Shown: positions 23,509 to 32,597 of the stretch, in pieces
Numbering within the stretch: position 1 is the stretch's first letter
Layout: each line of letters starts with the position of its first letter
From: DATFQE01 sp963738205
GTDB taxonomy: Bacteria; Actinomycetota; Thermoleophilia; Gaiellales; Gaiellaceae
NCBI GenBank assembly: GCA_963738205.1
Contig: CAVTVQ010000007.1
Span: 1,178,001 to 1,242,000 of the forward strand
Length of the DNA: 64,000 bases
Direction of reading: 5' to 3'
Position numbers and translations under genes: made by a program
The notes under the pieces: generated by a model
Database searches by the model: none
The model's input: the letters and a program-made list of their open reading frames with translations, nothing else
What the model was told of the DNA's origin: nothing

Positions 23509-24497
23509 GGTCGCTCGCGACCCTCGTCCAGGTGGCGGTGCCCGCCGCGCTCGTCGTCGCGGTCGGCATCGGCTCGCGGTTCGTGAGCGGCGCCAACGAG
23601 ATCTACTTCCTGGACGCACTTGTCTCGGTCGCGATCGTCGTCGCGATCTACGTCTTCGTCGGCAACTCGGGCGTGCTCTCGTTCGGGCAGATCAGCTTCG
23701 TCGCCGTCGGCGCCTTCACCGCCGGACTGATGACGATCCCGCTCGAGTCGAAGACGGGCGTCCTGCCGCAGCTGTTCCCGGTCCTGCGTGACCACACCGT
23801 CGGCAACGCGGCCTCGCTCGCGCTGGCGGCGGCGGCCGGAGGCATCTTCGCCTTCCTCGTCGGGCTGCCGCTGATGCGGCTGTCGGGGCTCGCGGCCGGC
23901 ATCGCGACGTTCGCCGTGCTCGAGATCACGCACAACCTGCTGCGCGAGTGGACGAAGATCGGCCCGGGCGCGACCACGTTGTCGCTCGTCCCCGAGACCA
24001 CGGGCGCGCTGCAGGCCACGGTCGGAGCCCTGATCGTGGTCGCCGTCGCCTTCGCCTACCAGCGCAGTCCGCTGGGGCGGCAGCTGCGAGCGACGCGCGA
24101 GGATGCCGCCGCCGCGCGGGGAGTTGGCGTCAACGTCCACAGCCAGCGGCTCTGGGCGTTCACGGCCTCCGGAGCGCTCGCCGGCTTCGCGGGCGGGCTG
24201 CTCGTCCACGAGCTGGGCTCGATCACGACCGAGCAGGTCTACCTCGAGCTCACGTTCATCACGCTGGCGATGCTGGTGGTGGGTGGCGTCTCGAGCCTGT
24301 GGGGAGCCGTGCTCGGCGCGCTCGCGGTGAGCGGCCTGAATTCGTTCCTGATCGAGGCCGAGGACGGCGTCGGCGCGCTCGACCTCCCGTCGGGCTCACG
24401 CCTGATCCTGCTTGGCGCGATCATGGCGACCGTGCTGATCCTGCGTCCGTCCGGCCTCACCGGGGGCCGGGAGTTCTCGCTGCCGAGCCTGCGATGA
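23505..24497 (+). CDS. branched-chain amino acid-type ABC permease LivM (set 1)
   Basis: 330 residues, nine or so membrane helices. Landmarks are YVFVGNSGVLSFGQISFVAV (the LivM LSfGqa motif), RATREDAAAARGVGVNVHSQ and LVVGGVSSLWGAVLGA. Partner of LivH. It overlaps livH and the following reductase gene by four bases each, so transport and metabolism genes are co-translated. Confidence 0.92.
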   Translation: MRSLATLVQVAVPAALVVAVGIGSRFVSGANEIYFLDALVSVAIVVAIYVFVGNSGVLSFGQISFVAVGAFTAGLMTIPLESKTGVLPQLFPVLRDHTVGNAASLALAAAAGGIFAFLVGLPLMRLSGLAAGIATFAVLEITHNLLREWTKIGPGATTLSLVPETTGALQATVGALIVVAVAFAYQRSPLGRQLRATREDAAAARGVGVNVHSQRLWAFTASGALAGFAGGLLVHELGSITTEQVYLELTFITLAMLVVGGVSSLWGAVLGALAVSGLNSFLIEAEDGVGALDLPSGSRLILLGAIMATVLILRPSGLTGGREFSLPSLR

Positions 24498-25414
24498 GGG
24501 TGTGCGTCGTCGGTTGCGGGGCGGTCGGCTCCCTGTTCGCTGCGAACCTTGCCCGCCTGGACGACGTCGAGGTTTGGGCCTACGACGTCTGGGCGGAGCA
24601 CGTCGCCGCCATCAACGCCGAGGGCCTGCGGCTCTCCGGTGCCGAGGACGTCGTCGGCCGGCCGCGCGCGACGACCGACGCCGCCGAGCTCCCGGCCTGC
24701 GACTTCGGGCTCGTGGCGACGAAGAGCATGCACACGGGCTCCGCGGTCGCCGCGGCCGCTCATGCCTTCGCCGACGGGAGCGTCTGCTCGGTGCAGAACG
24801 GCGTCGGCAACGAGGAGGCGATCGCCGAGCATGTCGAACGCGTCGTCCGCGGCACCACCTTTCCTGCGGGCAAGATCCTCGAGCCCGGCCACGTCCAGTG
24901 GGACGTCAAGGGTGACACCACGATCGGCCCGTTCGAGCCGCGGCCGGCGCCAACGGAGGCGGTCGAGCGCCTCGCCGACGCGTGCACCCGCGCGGGCATG
25001 CCTACGCAGGCGGTCGCCGACGCGCGGGGGCCGCAGTGGCGCAAGCTGATCTTCAACGCGGCCACGAACCCGATCGGCGCGCTCACCGGCCTGACCCACG
25101 GCCGTGTCTGTGAGGACCCGGAGCTGCGCCGACTCGTGAGCGCGCTCGTCGACGAGGGCAAGGCGGTCGCTGCGGCGCAGGGGATCGAGCTGGACGCCGA
25201 CCCCGAGGAGCTGATCGACTACGCGGCTCGCCGCGACGTGGCCTACGACCACAAGGCGAGCATGCTCCAGGACGTGGAGGCGGGCCGTCAGTCGGAGATC
25301 GACTTCCTGAACGGCGGCGTCGTGCGTTTCGGACGGGAAACCGGCGTGCCGACGCCGCTCAACCTGGCGGTCGTGGCACTGATCAAGGGGATGGAGGCTT
25401 CATGGCGGCAGTGA
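24494..25414 (+). CDS. 2-dehydropantoate 2-reductase family (PanE/ApbA-like) protein, second copy
   Basis: 306 residues. MRVCVVGCGAVGSLFAANLA is the NAD(P)-binding start; QNGVGNEEAI and WRKLIFNAATNPIGALTGL mark the active-site region with Lys and Asn. It is a paralogue of the protein at 18.9 kb (same order of motifs, similar C-terminal LQDVEAGRQSEID / LADVEARRPTEID segments). Having two in one operon argues for successive reduction or oxidation steps, not pantothenate synthesis. ATG overlaps livM; its last 13 bases overlap the next gene. Confidence 0.88.
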   Translation: MRVCVVGCGAVGSLFAANLARLDDVEVWAYDVWAEHVAAINAEGLRLSGAEDVVGRPRATTDAAELPACDFGLVATKSMHTGSAVAAAAHAFADGSVCSVQNGVGNEEAIAEHVERVVRGTTFPAGKILEPGHVQWDVKGDTTIGPFEPRPAPTEAVERLADACTRAGMPTQAVADARGPQWRKLIFNAATNPIGALTGLTHGRVCEDPELRRLVSALVDEGKAVAAAQGIELDADPEELIDYAARRDVAYDHKASMLQDVEAGRQSEIDFLNGGVVRFGRETGVPTPLNLAVVALIKGMEASWRQ

Positions 25415-26502
25415 GCGGGGCGGAGGTCGAGCGGCGCTACCGGAACGTGCGGGAGGCGCTCGCGCGCGACGGCCTCGAGGCAGCCCTCGTCGCGGGCAAC
25501 GAGTACACCGGGTTCGAGGGTGCGGTGACGTACCTGTCCGGCTTCGGCATCGTCCACCGCTACGCCTACGTGCTCCTGCCCGTCGACGGCGATCCTTCGA
25601 TCGTCTTCCCCACGGAGGCGCGCTACGTGGGGGAGCACGACACGACGTGGATCGACGACCAGGTGTTCGTCGACCGCCCCGGCGAGTGGCTCGCCGACCG
25701 GCTGGCCGGCAAGCGGGTGGGCGTGTACGGGCTCGACTACGTCATGGCCGTGCGCGACTACCGCATGCTCGAGGGCCGGGCCGAGCTGGTGCCGTGGGAC
25801 GTCGAGTTCGACCTCGCCCGCGCGGTCAAGAGCGACGAGGAGCTCGAGTCGGTCCGTGAGAGCGTGCGCATCAACACCGACGGCTTCTGGGCCTTCCTGG
25901 ACGCGTACGCGCCGGGCCGCACCGCTGCCGAGGTGCTGGCGCCCGCCGAGGAGCTCTTCGTGGAGTCCGGGTGCGGGCGCCTGACGATGAACATGGTGCT
26001 TGTTGGCACCGAGTTCGCGATCGCGCGCAGCGACACCGTGCTCGGCGACTTCTGCATCCCGTCGCTCGAGGTGGCCGGGCCCGGCGGGCATTGGGTCGAG
26101 GTCTCGCGCGCGATCGGCACGACGACCCCGGAGGTGGAGCGGATGCGCGACGCCTACGAGGAGTACTACGCGGCCGCGAGGAAGGCCTTGCGGCCGGGAG
26201 CGACCGCCCACGACGTCCATCGCACCGTCTCGCAGGGGTTCTCCGACCGCGGCTACGCCCTCGGCCACGTCACCGGCCACTCGATCGGGATGACGATGAT
26301 CGAGTTCCCGAAGATCGGCGAGGGCGTCGAGACCGAGCTGGCCGAGAACATGGTCTTCTCGATGCACCCGCACGCAATCTCCGGCGACGGCCGCGAGTGC
26401 CTCTACATGCAGGACACCTGGCTGGTGACACCCGGCGGAGGGGTCCCGCTCGCCGACCTGCCGATGCGGATCTTCGACGGCAACGAGCGGCGGTCGCCGT
26501 AA
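25402..26502 (+). CDS. M24-fold hydrolase with metal ligands lost (creatinase-like)
   Basis: 366 residues with a creatinase N-domain (ALVAGNEYTGFEGAVTYLSGFG) and a pita-bread C-domain. The positions that bind metal in M24 peptidases are changed: the Asp pair reads EVAGPGGHWVEVSR, the first Glu motif is SMHPHAIS and the second is YMQDTW. HVTGHSIGMTMIEFP keeps the catalytic His. Creatinase, which cleaves creatine to sarcosine and urea without metal, shows the same loss, so a metal-free amidino- or amidohydrolase is a fair guess. It begins inside the preceding reductase gene (13-base overlap). Confidence 0.85.
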   Translation: MAAVSGAEVERRYRNVREALARDGLEAALVAGNEYTGFEGAVTYLSGFGIVHRYAYVLLPVDGDPSIVFPTEARYVGEHDTTWIDDQVFVDRPGEWLADRLAGKRVGVYGLDYVMAVRDYRMLEGRAELVPWDVEFDLARAVKSDEELESVRESVRINTDGFWAFLDAYAPGRTAAEVLAPAEELFVESGCGRLTMNMVLVGTEFAIARSDTVLGDFCIPSLEVAGPGGHWVEVSRAIGTTTPEVERMRDAYEEYYAAARKALRPGATAHDVHRTVSQGFSDRGYALGHVTGHSIGMTMIEFPKIGEGVETELAENMVFSMHPHAISGDGRECLYMQDTWLVTPGGGVPLADLPMRIFDGNERRSP

Positions 26503-26590
26503 ACACGCGTCAGCGGGTTCACTTCTCGTTCACACAGTGCGAGAATCGCCCTGTGCCTGCGGCATCACTGATTTCTGGGGCGGCGGACTG

Positions 26591-27310
26591 ATGCGCGGGT
26601 TCGTCGTGGACGAGCACGCGGTCGAGAGTCGCACCGAGGCCGACGACACGGCTGCGGTGCGGGTGACGATCGACCGCAGCTCGGGCTCCGAGCGGCTCGA
26701 GCAGCGGGTCCTTCGCTGCGCTCCCGGGCGCTCGAGGCCGCGTCGTCTCGACGGAGTCCAGAACGTGCTCTTCGTCGTCTCCGGCCGAGGAACGCTCGTC
26801 GTGGACGGCCGCACCTATGAGCTCGAGCCGGACACGGGCGCGTACGTCGCGGCCGGCGAGAGCTTCGAGCTCGACAATCCCGGGCCGGATGAGCTCGTCG
26901 TCCTCGCGGTCAGCGCTCCGCAGGACAACGGCTCGGCGCCCGAGACGGAACGGCGGACGGTGCGCTGGGCGGACCGGCCGATGCTGCCGGCGGGGAGCGA
27001 TCGGAAGTTCCGCTACCTCGTCGATCAGGAGGTCGGCTCCCTGGACGTCACGCAGTTCCTCGGCCTGATCGATCCCGGGCGCGCGCCCGACCACAGCCAC
27101 GTGTACGACGAGGTGATCTACGTCATCGAGGGCGAGGGCAAGCTGCATCTCGACGGAGCGGAGACGGTGATCGCCGGCGGCTCATGCATCCATCTGCCGC
27201 CTTTGGTCGAACACTGTCTCGAGAACACGGGCGAGGGTCAGATGCGAGTGCTCGGCGTGTTCCACCCATCGGGCGACCCGGCCTCACGTGCCTACGAAGC
27301 CAACTCGTGA
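26591..27310 (+). CDS. bicupin protein with one predicted metal site
   Basis: 239 residues containing two cupin barrels. The N-terminal barrel (about 35-110, NVLFVVSGRGTLVVDGRTYEL) has none of the usual His ligands. The C-terminal barrel has both motifs: PDHSHVYDEVIYVIEGEG (H, H, E) and CIHLPPLVEHCLEN (H). Such proteins are dioxygenases, isomerases or ureidoglycolate-lyase-like enzymes. ATG 26591 is chosen because it starts the folded region; GTG 26537 would add 18 residues. The 88-base gap before it holds no clear promoter. Confidence 0.8.
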   Translation: MRGFVVDEHAVESRTEADDTAAVRVTIDRSSGSERLEQRVLRCAPGRSRPRRLDGVQNVLFVVSGRGTLVVDGRTYELEPDTGAYVAAGESFELDNPGPDELVVLAVSAPQDNGSAPETERRTVRWADRPMLPAGSDRKFRYLVDQEVGSLDVTQFLGLIDPGRAPDHSHVYDEVIYVIEGEGKLHLDGAETVIAGGSCIHLPPLVEHCLENTGEGQMRVLGVFHPSGDPASRAYEANS

Positions 27311-27357
27311 CCTCGAGAGGAGTCTAGGAAAGTGCCAATCGAAGGAAGAGAGGGACG

Positions 27358-28572
27358 ATGAAGAGAACACTCGTGCTCGCGGCGTTGACCGTCGCGGTCG
27401 CGGCCGCGGTGGCCGCATCCGCTCTGGGCGGCAACGCCGGCTCCGACCGCCTGGGGTCGTCCGCTGCTGCGACGGCGGGCGACAGGGCCCTGCTGACGTG
27501 CGGGAAGACGCGCACGATCGGTGTGGCGGCCCCGATCACCGGCCCGGCAGCGTCGATCGGCTCGCAGCAGCTGAGGTGGGCCAAGTACTACGTCTCGCGC
27601 TATAACGCCTCCCACAAGAAGACGAAGTTCAAGGTCGTCTCGGGTGACACGCAGCTTCCGGACACCGCGCAGGCGATCCAGGTCGCGGAGCGGCTCGCGT
27701 CGAACTCGAAGATCCTCGGCGTCGTCGGCCCGGCCGGCAGCCAGGAGGTCCAGGTGTCGTCGGCACCGTTCCGCAACGGCGGTCTCGGCTATATCTCGGG
27801 GTCGGCCACGCGGACGAGCCTGACGAACGACGGAACGCGGCGGGGCTACTTCTTCCGCACCGTCCCGAACGACGACCAGCAGGGGCCGAAGGTGGCCACC
27901 CACATCCGTTCCGTCCTGCGGGCGACGCGTGTGGCCATCGTGGATGCGCAGAACAGCTACAGCACCGGCCTCGCGGACACGGTCGAGGGCATCCTGAAGA
28001 ACCAGGGCGCCACCGTCCGGCGTGAGTCCGTCAACGAGGAGTCGACGACCGACTTCTCGTCGCTCGTGGCCCGCATCCCGTCCGACACGCAGGTCGTCTA
28101 CGTCCCGTGGCAGCTCGCCCCGAAGGCTCAGCTCTTCGGCCAGCAGCTCCGTGCCGCGGGCAAGACGGCGCGCCTGTTCGGCTCCGACGGCCTGTTCGAC
28201 CCGGACAGCTTCAAGATCCCGGGCTCGCTCGTCTCGTTCTTCCCGATCGACCTGAAGAGCAAGATCATCGCGTCGTACAAGAAGGGCCCCGGCAAGGGCT
28301 CGACCGAGCTGTTCGGCCTCCCGAGCTACGTCGCGACCGACGTGGTCGTGCGGGCGGTCGACAAGGCGTGCAAGAACGGCACGGCGACCCGCGGCGAGGT
28401 TCGGCGCAACATGACCAGCACCGTGATCCCGAAGGCGCAGTCGCTGCTCGGCTTCACGGTCAAGTTCGTCCAGAAGAAGAAGGCGCCGCTGGCTCCCGGT
28501 GACATGGAGCGCCCGGCCGACTTCGGCATCTACCAGATCAGCAACACCGGCGCGTACGTCCGCGTCGCGTAA
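27358..28572 (+). CDS. ABC transporter substrate-binding protein, LivJ/LivK-like (set 2)
   Basis: 404 residues, GAAGGAAGAGAGGG ribosome site before ATG. Signal peptide MKRTLVLAALTVAVAAAVAA with no lipobox. Then a type I binding fold: IGVAAPITGPAASIGSQQLR, VVGPAGSQEV, and RVAIVDAQNSYSTGLAD. It resembles LivJ more closely than the set 1 protein does. The two binding proteins share little beyond the fold, which suggests different solutes. It is followed by a strong hairpin and then livH. Confidence 0.92.
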   Translation: MKRTLVLAALTVAVAAAVAASALGGNAGSDRLGSSAAATAGDRALLTCGKTRTIGVAAPITGPAASIGSQQLRWAKYYVSRYNASHKKTKFKVVSGDTQLPDTAQAIQVAERLASNSKILGVVGPAGSQEVQVSSAPFRNGGLGYISGSATRTSLTNDGTRRGYFFRTVPNDDQQGPKVATHIRSVLRATRVAIVDAQNSYSTGLADTVEGILKNQGATVRRESVNEESTTDFSSLVARIPSDTQVVYVPWQLAPKAQLFGQQLRAAGKTARLFGSDGLFDPDSFKIPGSLVSFFPIDLKSKIIASYKKGPGKGSTELFGLPSYVATDVVVRAVDKACKNGTATRGEVRRNMTSTVIPKAQSLLGFTVKFVQKKKAPLAPGDMERPADFGIYQISNTGAYVRVA

Positions 28573-28591
28573 CGCTCCACGACGTTGACTG

Positions 28592-28630
28592 ACGGCGTGC
28601 GGCCCATCCTTCCGGTGGGCCGCACGCCGT
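28592..28630 (+). terminator. 15-bp hairpin between binding protein and permease (set 2)
   Basis: ACGGCGTGCGGCCCA (28592-28606) pairs perfectly with 28616-28630 around a 9-base loop. TCTGAGAGGGTTTT follows, with only a late T4. It should act as a partial terminator or 3' stabiliser giving more binding protein than permease. Confidence 0.7.
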
Positions 28631-28652
28631 TCTGAGAGGGTTTTCGACTTCC

Positions 28653-29627
28653 GTGGAGCTTCCGCTCGCCTTCGACGCGCAACTGTTCATCCAGCTGACG
28701 GTCAACGGCATCACGCTGGGCAGCCTCTACGCGCTGATCGCGCTCGGCTACTCGCTCGTCTACGGGATCCTCAAGCTGCTGAACTTCGCCCACGGCGACG
28801 TCTACATGGTGGGCGCGTTCATCGGCTACGGCGTGCTCACGGCCTTCGGGGGCCCGCTGTCGCTCGACATCGCGCTCCTGCCGCTGATCGTCCTGATGTT
28901 CATCGCGGCGATGCTGGGGTCGGGCGCGCTCGGGGTGGTGATCGAACGCTTCGCCTACCGGCCGTTACGTGACGCACCCAGGCTCGCGCCCCTGATCAGC
29001 GCGCTCGGCGTCTCGTTCTTCCTGCAGAACAGCGCGCTGCTGCTCCTCGGAGCCGGCTTCCGCAGCTACGACTCGTTCGTGCTCGGCTCGGCGCAGCCGG
29101 AGCTGTTCATCCCCGGGCCGCTCGTCGACCCGGTGTTCGTCATCGACGGCGTCAACGTGCAGACGATCCAGGTCGTCGTGGTCGTGCTCACCGCGGCGTT
29201 GATGGTGGCGCTCACGCTCTTCGTCGCCCGCACGCAGCTCGGCAAGGCGATGCGCGCGACCTCGTACGACCGCGAGGCGGCCGCGATGATGGGCATCGAC
29301 GTCGACCGCGTGATCGCGTCGACCTTCTTCATCGGCTCGGTGCTCGCGGGCGCGGCCGGGGTGATGTTCGGCCTCCTGTTCAGCCAGGTGTTCCACCTGA
29401 TGGGCTTCCTCGCCGGCCTGAAGGGGTTCACGGCGGCGGTGGTCGGCGGCATCGGGAGCATTCCCGGCGCCATGCTCGGCGGTCTGGTCGTCGGGCTCGC
29501 CGAGGCGTACGCCGCCGGCTACGTCGGCGGGCGCTGGTCCGACCTGTTCGTGTTCGGCATCCTGATCCTCGTCCTGCTCGTGCGACCGAGCGGCCTGCTC
29601 GGCGCGCGCGCGATCAACAAGGTCTGA
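28653..29627 (+). CDS. branched-chain amino acid-type ABC permease LivH (set 2)
   Basis: 324 residues with about eight membrane helices. NGITLGSLYALIALGYSLVY then GILKLLNFAHGD, AMRATSYDREAAAMMGIDVDRV and VGGIGSIPGAMLGG are the LivH signature segments. GTG start; no strong ribosome site is seen between the hairpin and the GTG, so translation may be weak. The stop overlaps livM by one base (TGATG). Confidence 0.92.
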   Translation: MELPLAFDAQLFIQLTVNGITLGSLYALIALGYSLVYGILKLLNFAHGDVYMVGAFIGYGVLTAFGGPLSLDIALLPLIVLMFIAAMLGSGALGVVIERFAYRPLRDAPRLAPLISALGVSFFLQNSALLLLGAGFRSYDSFVLGSAQPELFIPGPLVDPVFVIDGVNVQTIQVVVVVLTAALMVALTLFVARTQLGKAMRATSYDREAAAMMGIDVDRVIASTFFIGSVLAGAAGVMFGLLFSQVFHLMGFLAGLKGFTAAVVGGIGSIPGAMLGGLVVGLAEAYAAGYVGGRWSDLFVFGILILVLLVRPSGLLGARAINKV

Positions 29628-31108
29628 TGAGCGACGGCAGAAAGACTCCGGATCTGCCGACGGTGCCCGACGAGCGCTCCCATCCTCGTGTCGGCGTGGA
29701 CGACTGGGTGGCACAGGTCGAGGACCGGCGCGAAGGCCCCACGGGGATCGTGGGGAGGATTCGCCGCTGGATCGAGCACGTGCCCCCATGGGCTCGGCTG
29801 GCGGTGTTCGTTGCCCTCTGCGCCACCTTGCCGCTCTGGATGGGGCGCGGCGATCTGTTCGCCTACGGCATCTTCACCCTGCTCTACATCCTGCTCGGGC
29901 TCGGCCTGAACGTCGTCGTCGGGTATGCAGGTCTCCTCGACCTGGGCTACGTCGCCTTCTTCGGCTTCGGGGCCTACCTGTACGCCCTGCTCTCCTCCGA
30001 GCAGTACGGGATCCACTGGCCCGCCACCATCACGATCCCGCTCGTCATGGCGGCCACCGCGCTGCTCGGCCTGCTGCTCGGCATCCCCTCGCGCCGGCTG
30101 CTCGGCGACTACCTGGCGATCGTGACGCTGTTCTTCGGCCAGGCCTTCGTCTTCTTCGTCAACGCCGCCAACCCGACCGTGGCGGGGAAAGGCCTGACCG
30201 GCGGCCCGAACGGGATCGCCGACATCGACCCGCTCCGCTTCTTCGGCTACGAGCTGACGACGCGCAAGCAGCAGTACTACTTCCTGCTCCTCGCCGTCGC
30301 GCTCGTCCTCGCCGGTCTCCACTTCCTCAGCGAGTCGCGCACCGGCCGCGCCTGGCGCGCGCTGCGCGAGGACCCGCTCGCGGCCGAGGCGATGAGCATC
30401 CCGGTCAACTACCTGAAGCTGCTGGCCTTTGCCTTCGGCTCGGCGATCGCCGGCCTCTCCGGCTGCATCTTCGCGTCGGTCCTCACGGCGGTCACCGCCG
30501 GCAACTTCGGCATCCCGTTGCTGATCACGATTTACGCGATCGTGATCCTCGGCGGCGTCGGCAGCCTCACCGGCGTCGTGATCGGCGCGATCGTGATCAA
30601 CATGTCCTTCCAGTTCCTCGCGCCCGAGAACCCGCAGGACAACGCACGCCTGCTCTTCTACGCGGTGATCATCCTTTTGCTTGCCCTGACGATTCGGCCG
30701 CTGTGGAAGCTGGGTGCCGTGCTCGGCGGCGTCGTGCTTCTCGGCTTCGTGACCGAGCAGCTGGTCCACCTGCTCGCGCCGTCCTGGACCGGCGGCGTGG
30801 TCGTCGAGGGCGGGCGGCTCGCAGGCGCCATCGGCCACTGGGTCGTGATCCCGACCGGGCACGACCGGTTCGCGAACGTCGCCTACGTGACGCTCGTCGC
30901 CATGGTCCTGACACTCACGCGCCTGCACGGGACGGTGCGAACGATCGCGCTCGTCCCGACGATCTACCTGGCGGCGATCGTGTGGGAGACGAGCTTCGTC
31001 GAGCAGCCGGCGGTCGCGCGGTGGATCCTGTTCGGCGCCCTCCTCGTCGGCCTGATGACGGTGCGCCCGCAGGGGCTCCTCGGGACGCCTCGAGTGGAGA
31101 TCGTCTGA
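29627..31108 (+). CDS. branched-chain amino acid-type ABC permease LivM (set 2), long form
   Basis: 493 residues, longer than the usual 320-430. Residues 1-~60 are a hydrophilic cytoplasmic extension (GVDDWVAQVEDRREGP). The core has GLGLNVVVGYAGLLDLGYVAFF, RTGRAWRALREDPLAAEAM and YAIVILGGVGSLTGVVIGA. Extra hydrophobic helices follow the core (about 340-480), separated by VEGGRLAGAIGHW, before a repeat-like end (LMTVRPQGLLGTPR). Partner of LivH set 2. One-base overlaps at both ends. Confidence 0.9.
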   Translation: MSDGRKTPDLPTVPDERSHPRVGVDDWVAQVEDRREGPTGIVGRIRRWIEHVPPWARLAVFVALCATLPLWMGRGDLFAYGIFTLLYILLGLGLNVVVGYAGLLDLGYVAFFGFGAYLYALLSSEQYGIHWPATITIPLVMAATALLGLLLGIPSRRLLGDYLAIVTLFFGQAFVFFVNAANPTVAGKGLTGGPNGIADIDPLRFFGYELTTRKQQYYFLLLAVALVLAGLHFLSESRTGRAWRALREDPLAAEAMSIPVNYLKLLAFAFGSAIAGLSGCIFASVLTAVTAGNFGIPLLITIYAIVILGGVGSLTGVVIGAIVINMSFQFLAPENPQDNARLLFYAVIILLLALTIRPLWKLGAVLGGVVLLGFVTEQLVHLLAPSWTGGVVVEGGRLAGAIGHWVVIPTGHDRFANVAYVTLVAMVLTLTRLHGTVRTIALVPTIYLAAIVWETSFVEQPAVARWILFGALLVGLMTVRPQGLLGTPRVEIV

Positions 31109-31896
31109 TGGCGGTGCTGCTCGAGCTGAAGGGCGTCAGCAAGTCGTTCGGCGGGCTGCGTGTGATCGACGACCTCAGCGTGCGCGTGGACGAGGGCGAG
31201 ATCGTCAGCCTGATCGGGCCGAACGGCGCCGGCAAGACGACGCTGTTCAACCTCGTCACCGGCATCTACGCGCCCGACGAGGGGGAGATCGCATTCGGCG
31301 GCCAGGGGATCGCGGGCCTCGCTCCACACAAGATCACGCGATTGGGGATCGCCCGCACCTTCCAGACGCTGCGGCTGTTCCTGAACATGACCGTGAAGGA
31401 GAACGTGATGGCCGCCGCCTACGGCCACACGAAGGCGACCGTGGTCGAGTCGATGCTGCGGCTCCCGCGCGCCCGCCGCGAGGAGCGCGAGATCGCGCAG
31501 ATGGCGGAGGAGAAGCTCTCATTCTTCGGCCAGCGGCTGGTGGGCTACCGCTGGGATGAGCCCGCCTACAGCCTCTCGTACGCCAACCGCAGGCGGCTCG
31601 AGATCGCGCGCGCGATGGGGGCGAACCCGCGCCTGCTCCTGCTCGACGAGCCGGCCGCGGGCATGAATCCCGCCGAGACGCAGGAGATCACCGAGCTGAT
31701 CGGCCGCCTGCGCACCGACGCGGGCTACACGATCCTCGTGATCGAGCACGACATGCACGTGGTCGAGGGCATCTCCGACCGTGTCGTCGCGCTCGACCAC
31801 GGCGTCAAGATCGCCGAGGGCTCGTTCGAGCAGGTGGCGACGAACGAGCTGGTGGTCGAGGCGTACCTCGGGCTCAAGGCGGCGGGGGGCGGCTGA
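31108..31896 (+). CDS. ABC transporter ATP-binding protein, LivG-like (set 2)
   Basis: 262 residues. Walker A GPNGAGKTT, Q-loop ARTFQTLRLF, signature SLSYANRRRLEIARAM (LivG type), Walker B LLLLDEPAAGMNP and the switch His in IEHDMHVVEG are all intact. It drives the set 2 importer. ATG overlaps the livM stop by one base. Confidence 0.93.
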   Translation: MAVLLELKGVSKSFGGLRVIDDLSVRVDEGEIVSLIGPNGAGKTTLFNLVTGIYAPDEGEIAFGGQGIAGLAPHKITRLGIARTFQTLRLFLNMTVKENVMAAAYGHTKATVVESMLRLPRARREEREIAQMAEEKLSFFGQRLVGYRWDEPAYSLSYANRRRLEIARAMGANPRLLLLDEPAAGMNPAETQEITELIGRLRTDAGYTILVIEHDMHVVEGISDRVVALDHGVKIAEGSFEQVATNELVVEAYLGLKAAGGG

Positions 31897-32597
31897 TGTT
31901 GCTCCGCCTCTCCGATGTGGACACCTTCTACGGCGAGATCCACATCCTCCAGGGGGTCTCGCTCGAGGTCGGCGAGGGCGAGCTCGTGTGCCTGCTCGGC
32001 GGCAACGCGTCGGGCAAGTCGACGACGCTGAAGACCATCCTCGGCCTCGTGCACCCGCGGCGCGGCACGGTCGAGCTCGAGGGGGAGGACGTGACCGGTC
32101 GGCCCACGAGCTATCGGATCGCCCGCGGCCTCGCGATCGTCCCGGAGAACAGGCGGCTCTTCGCGCCGATGACGGTGCTGGAGAACCTGCAGATGGGCGC
32201 GTACCTGCGCAAGGACGGCTTCCAGGAGGCGCTCGAACGCGTCTTCGCACTGTTTCCGTTGCTGCGCGAGCGGCGCAAACAGCTCGCTGGGACGCTGTCC
32301 GGCGGCGAGCAGCAGATGGTCGCGATGGGCCGTGCGCTGATGTCGCAGCCCAAGCTGCTGCTGATGGACGAGCCGTCGATGGGGCTGGCACCGATCCTCG
32401 TCGAGCGGAACTTCGAGATCATCCAGCAGGTGCACGAGTCTGGCGTCGCCGTCCTCGTCGTGGAGCAGAACGCGAATGTGTCGCTGTCGATCGCCGACCG
32501 GGGCTACGTGCTCCAGACCGGGCGCGTGGTGCTCGCCGGTGTGGCAAAGGACCTGCTCGCCGACGAGGGCCTGCGGAAGGCATACCTTGGCCGCTAG
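31896..32597 (+). CDS. ABC transporter ATP-binding protein, LivF-like (set 2)
   Basis: 233 residues. The Walker A is GGNASGKST, with Ala-Ser where LivF usually has Gly-Ala, still compatible with nucleotide binding. Other motifs are LAIVPENRRLFAPMTVLENL, signature LSGGEQQMVAMGRAL, Walker B LLMDEPSMGLAP and VEQNANVSLSIAD. It completes the second importer. The last 11 bases overlap the following aminotransferase gene. Confidence 0.93.
   Translation: MLLRLSDVDTFYGEIHILQGVSLEVGEGELVCLLGGNASGKSTTLKTILGLVHPRRGTVELEGEDVTGRPTSYRIARGLAIVPENRRLFAPMTVLENLQMGAYLRKDGFQEALERVFALFPLLRERRKQLAGTLSGGEQQMVAMGRALMSQPKLLLMDEPSMGLAPILVERNFEIIQQVHESGVAVLVVEQNANVSLSIADRGYVLQTGRVVLAGVAKDLLADEGLRKAYLGR

Noticed and set aside
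18942..25414. Pantothenate synthesis genes (two panE)
   Set aside because: No panB, panC or panD is near, and both copies sit in a catabolic and transport operon; they are better described as PanE-like reductases of unknown substrate.
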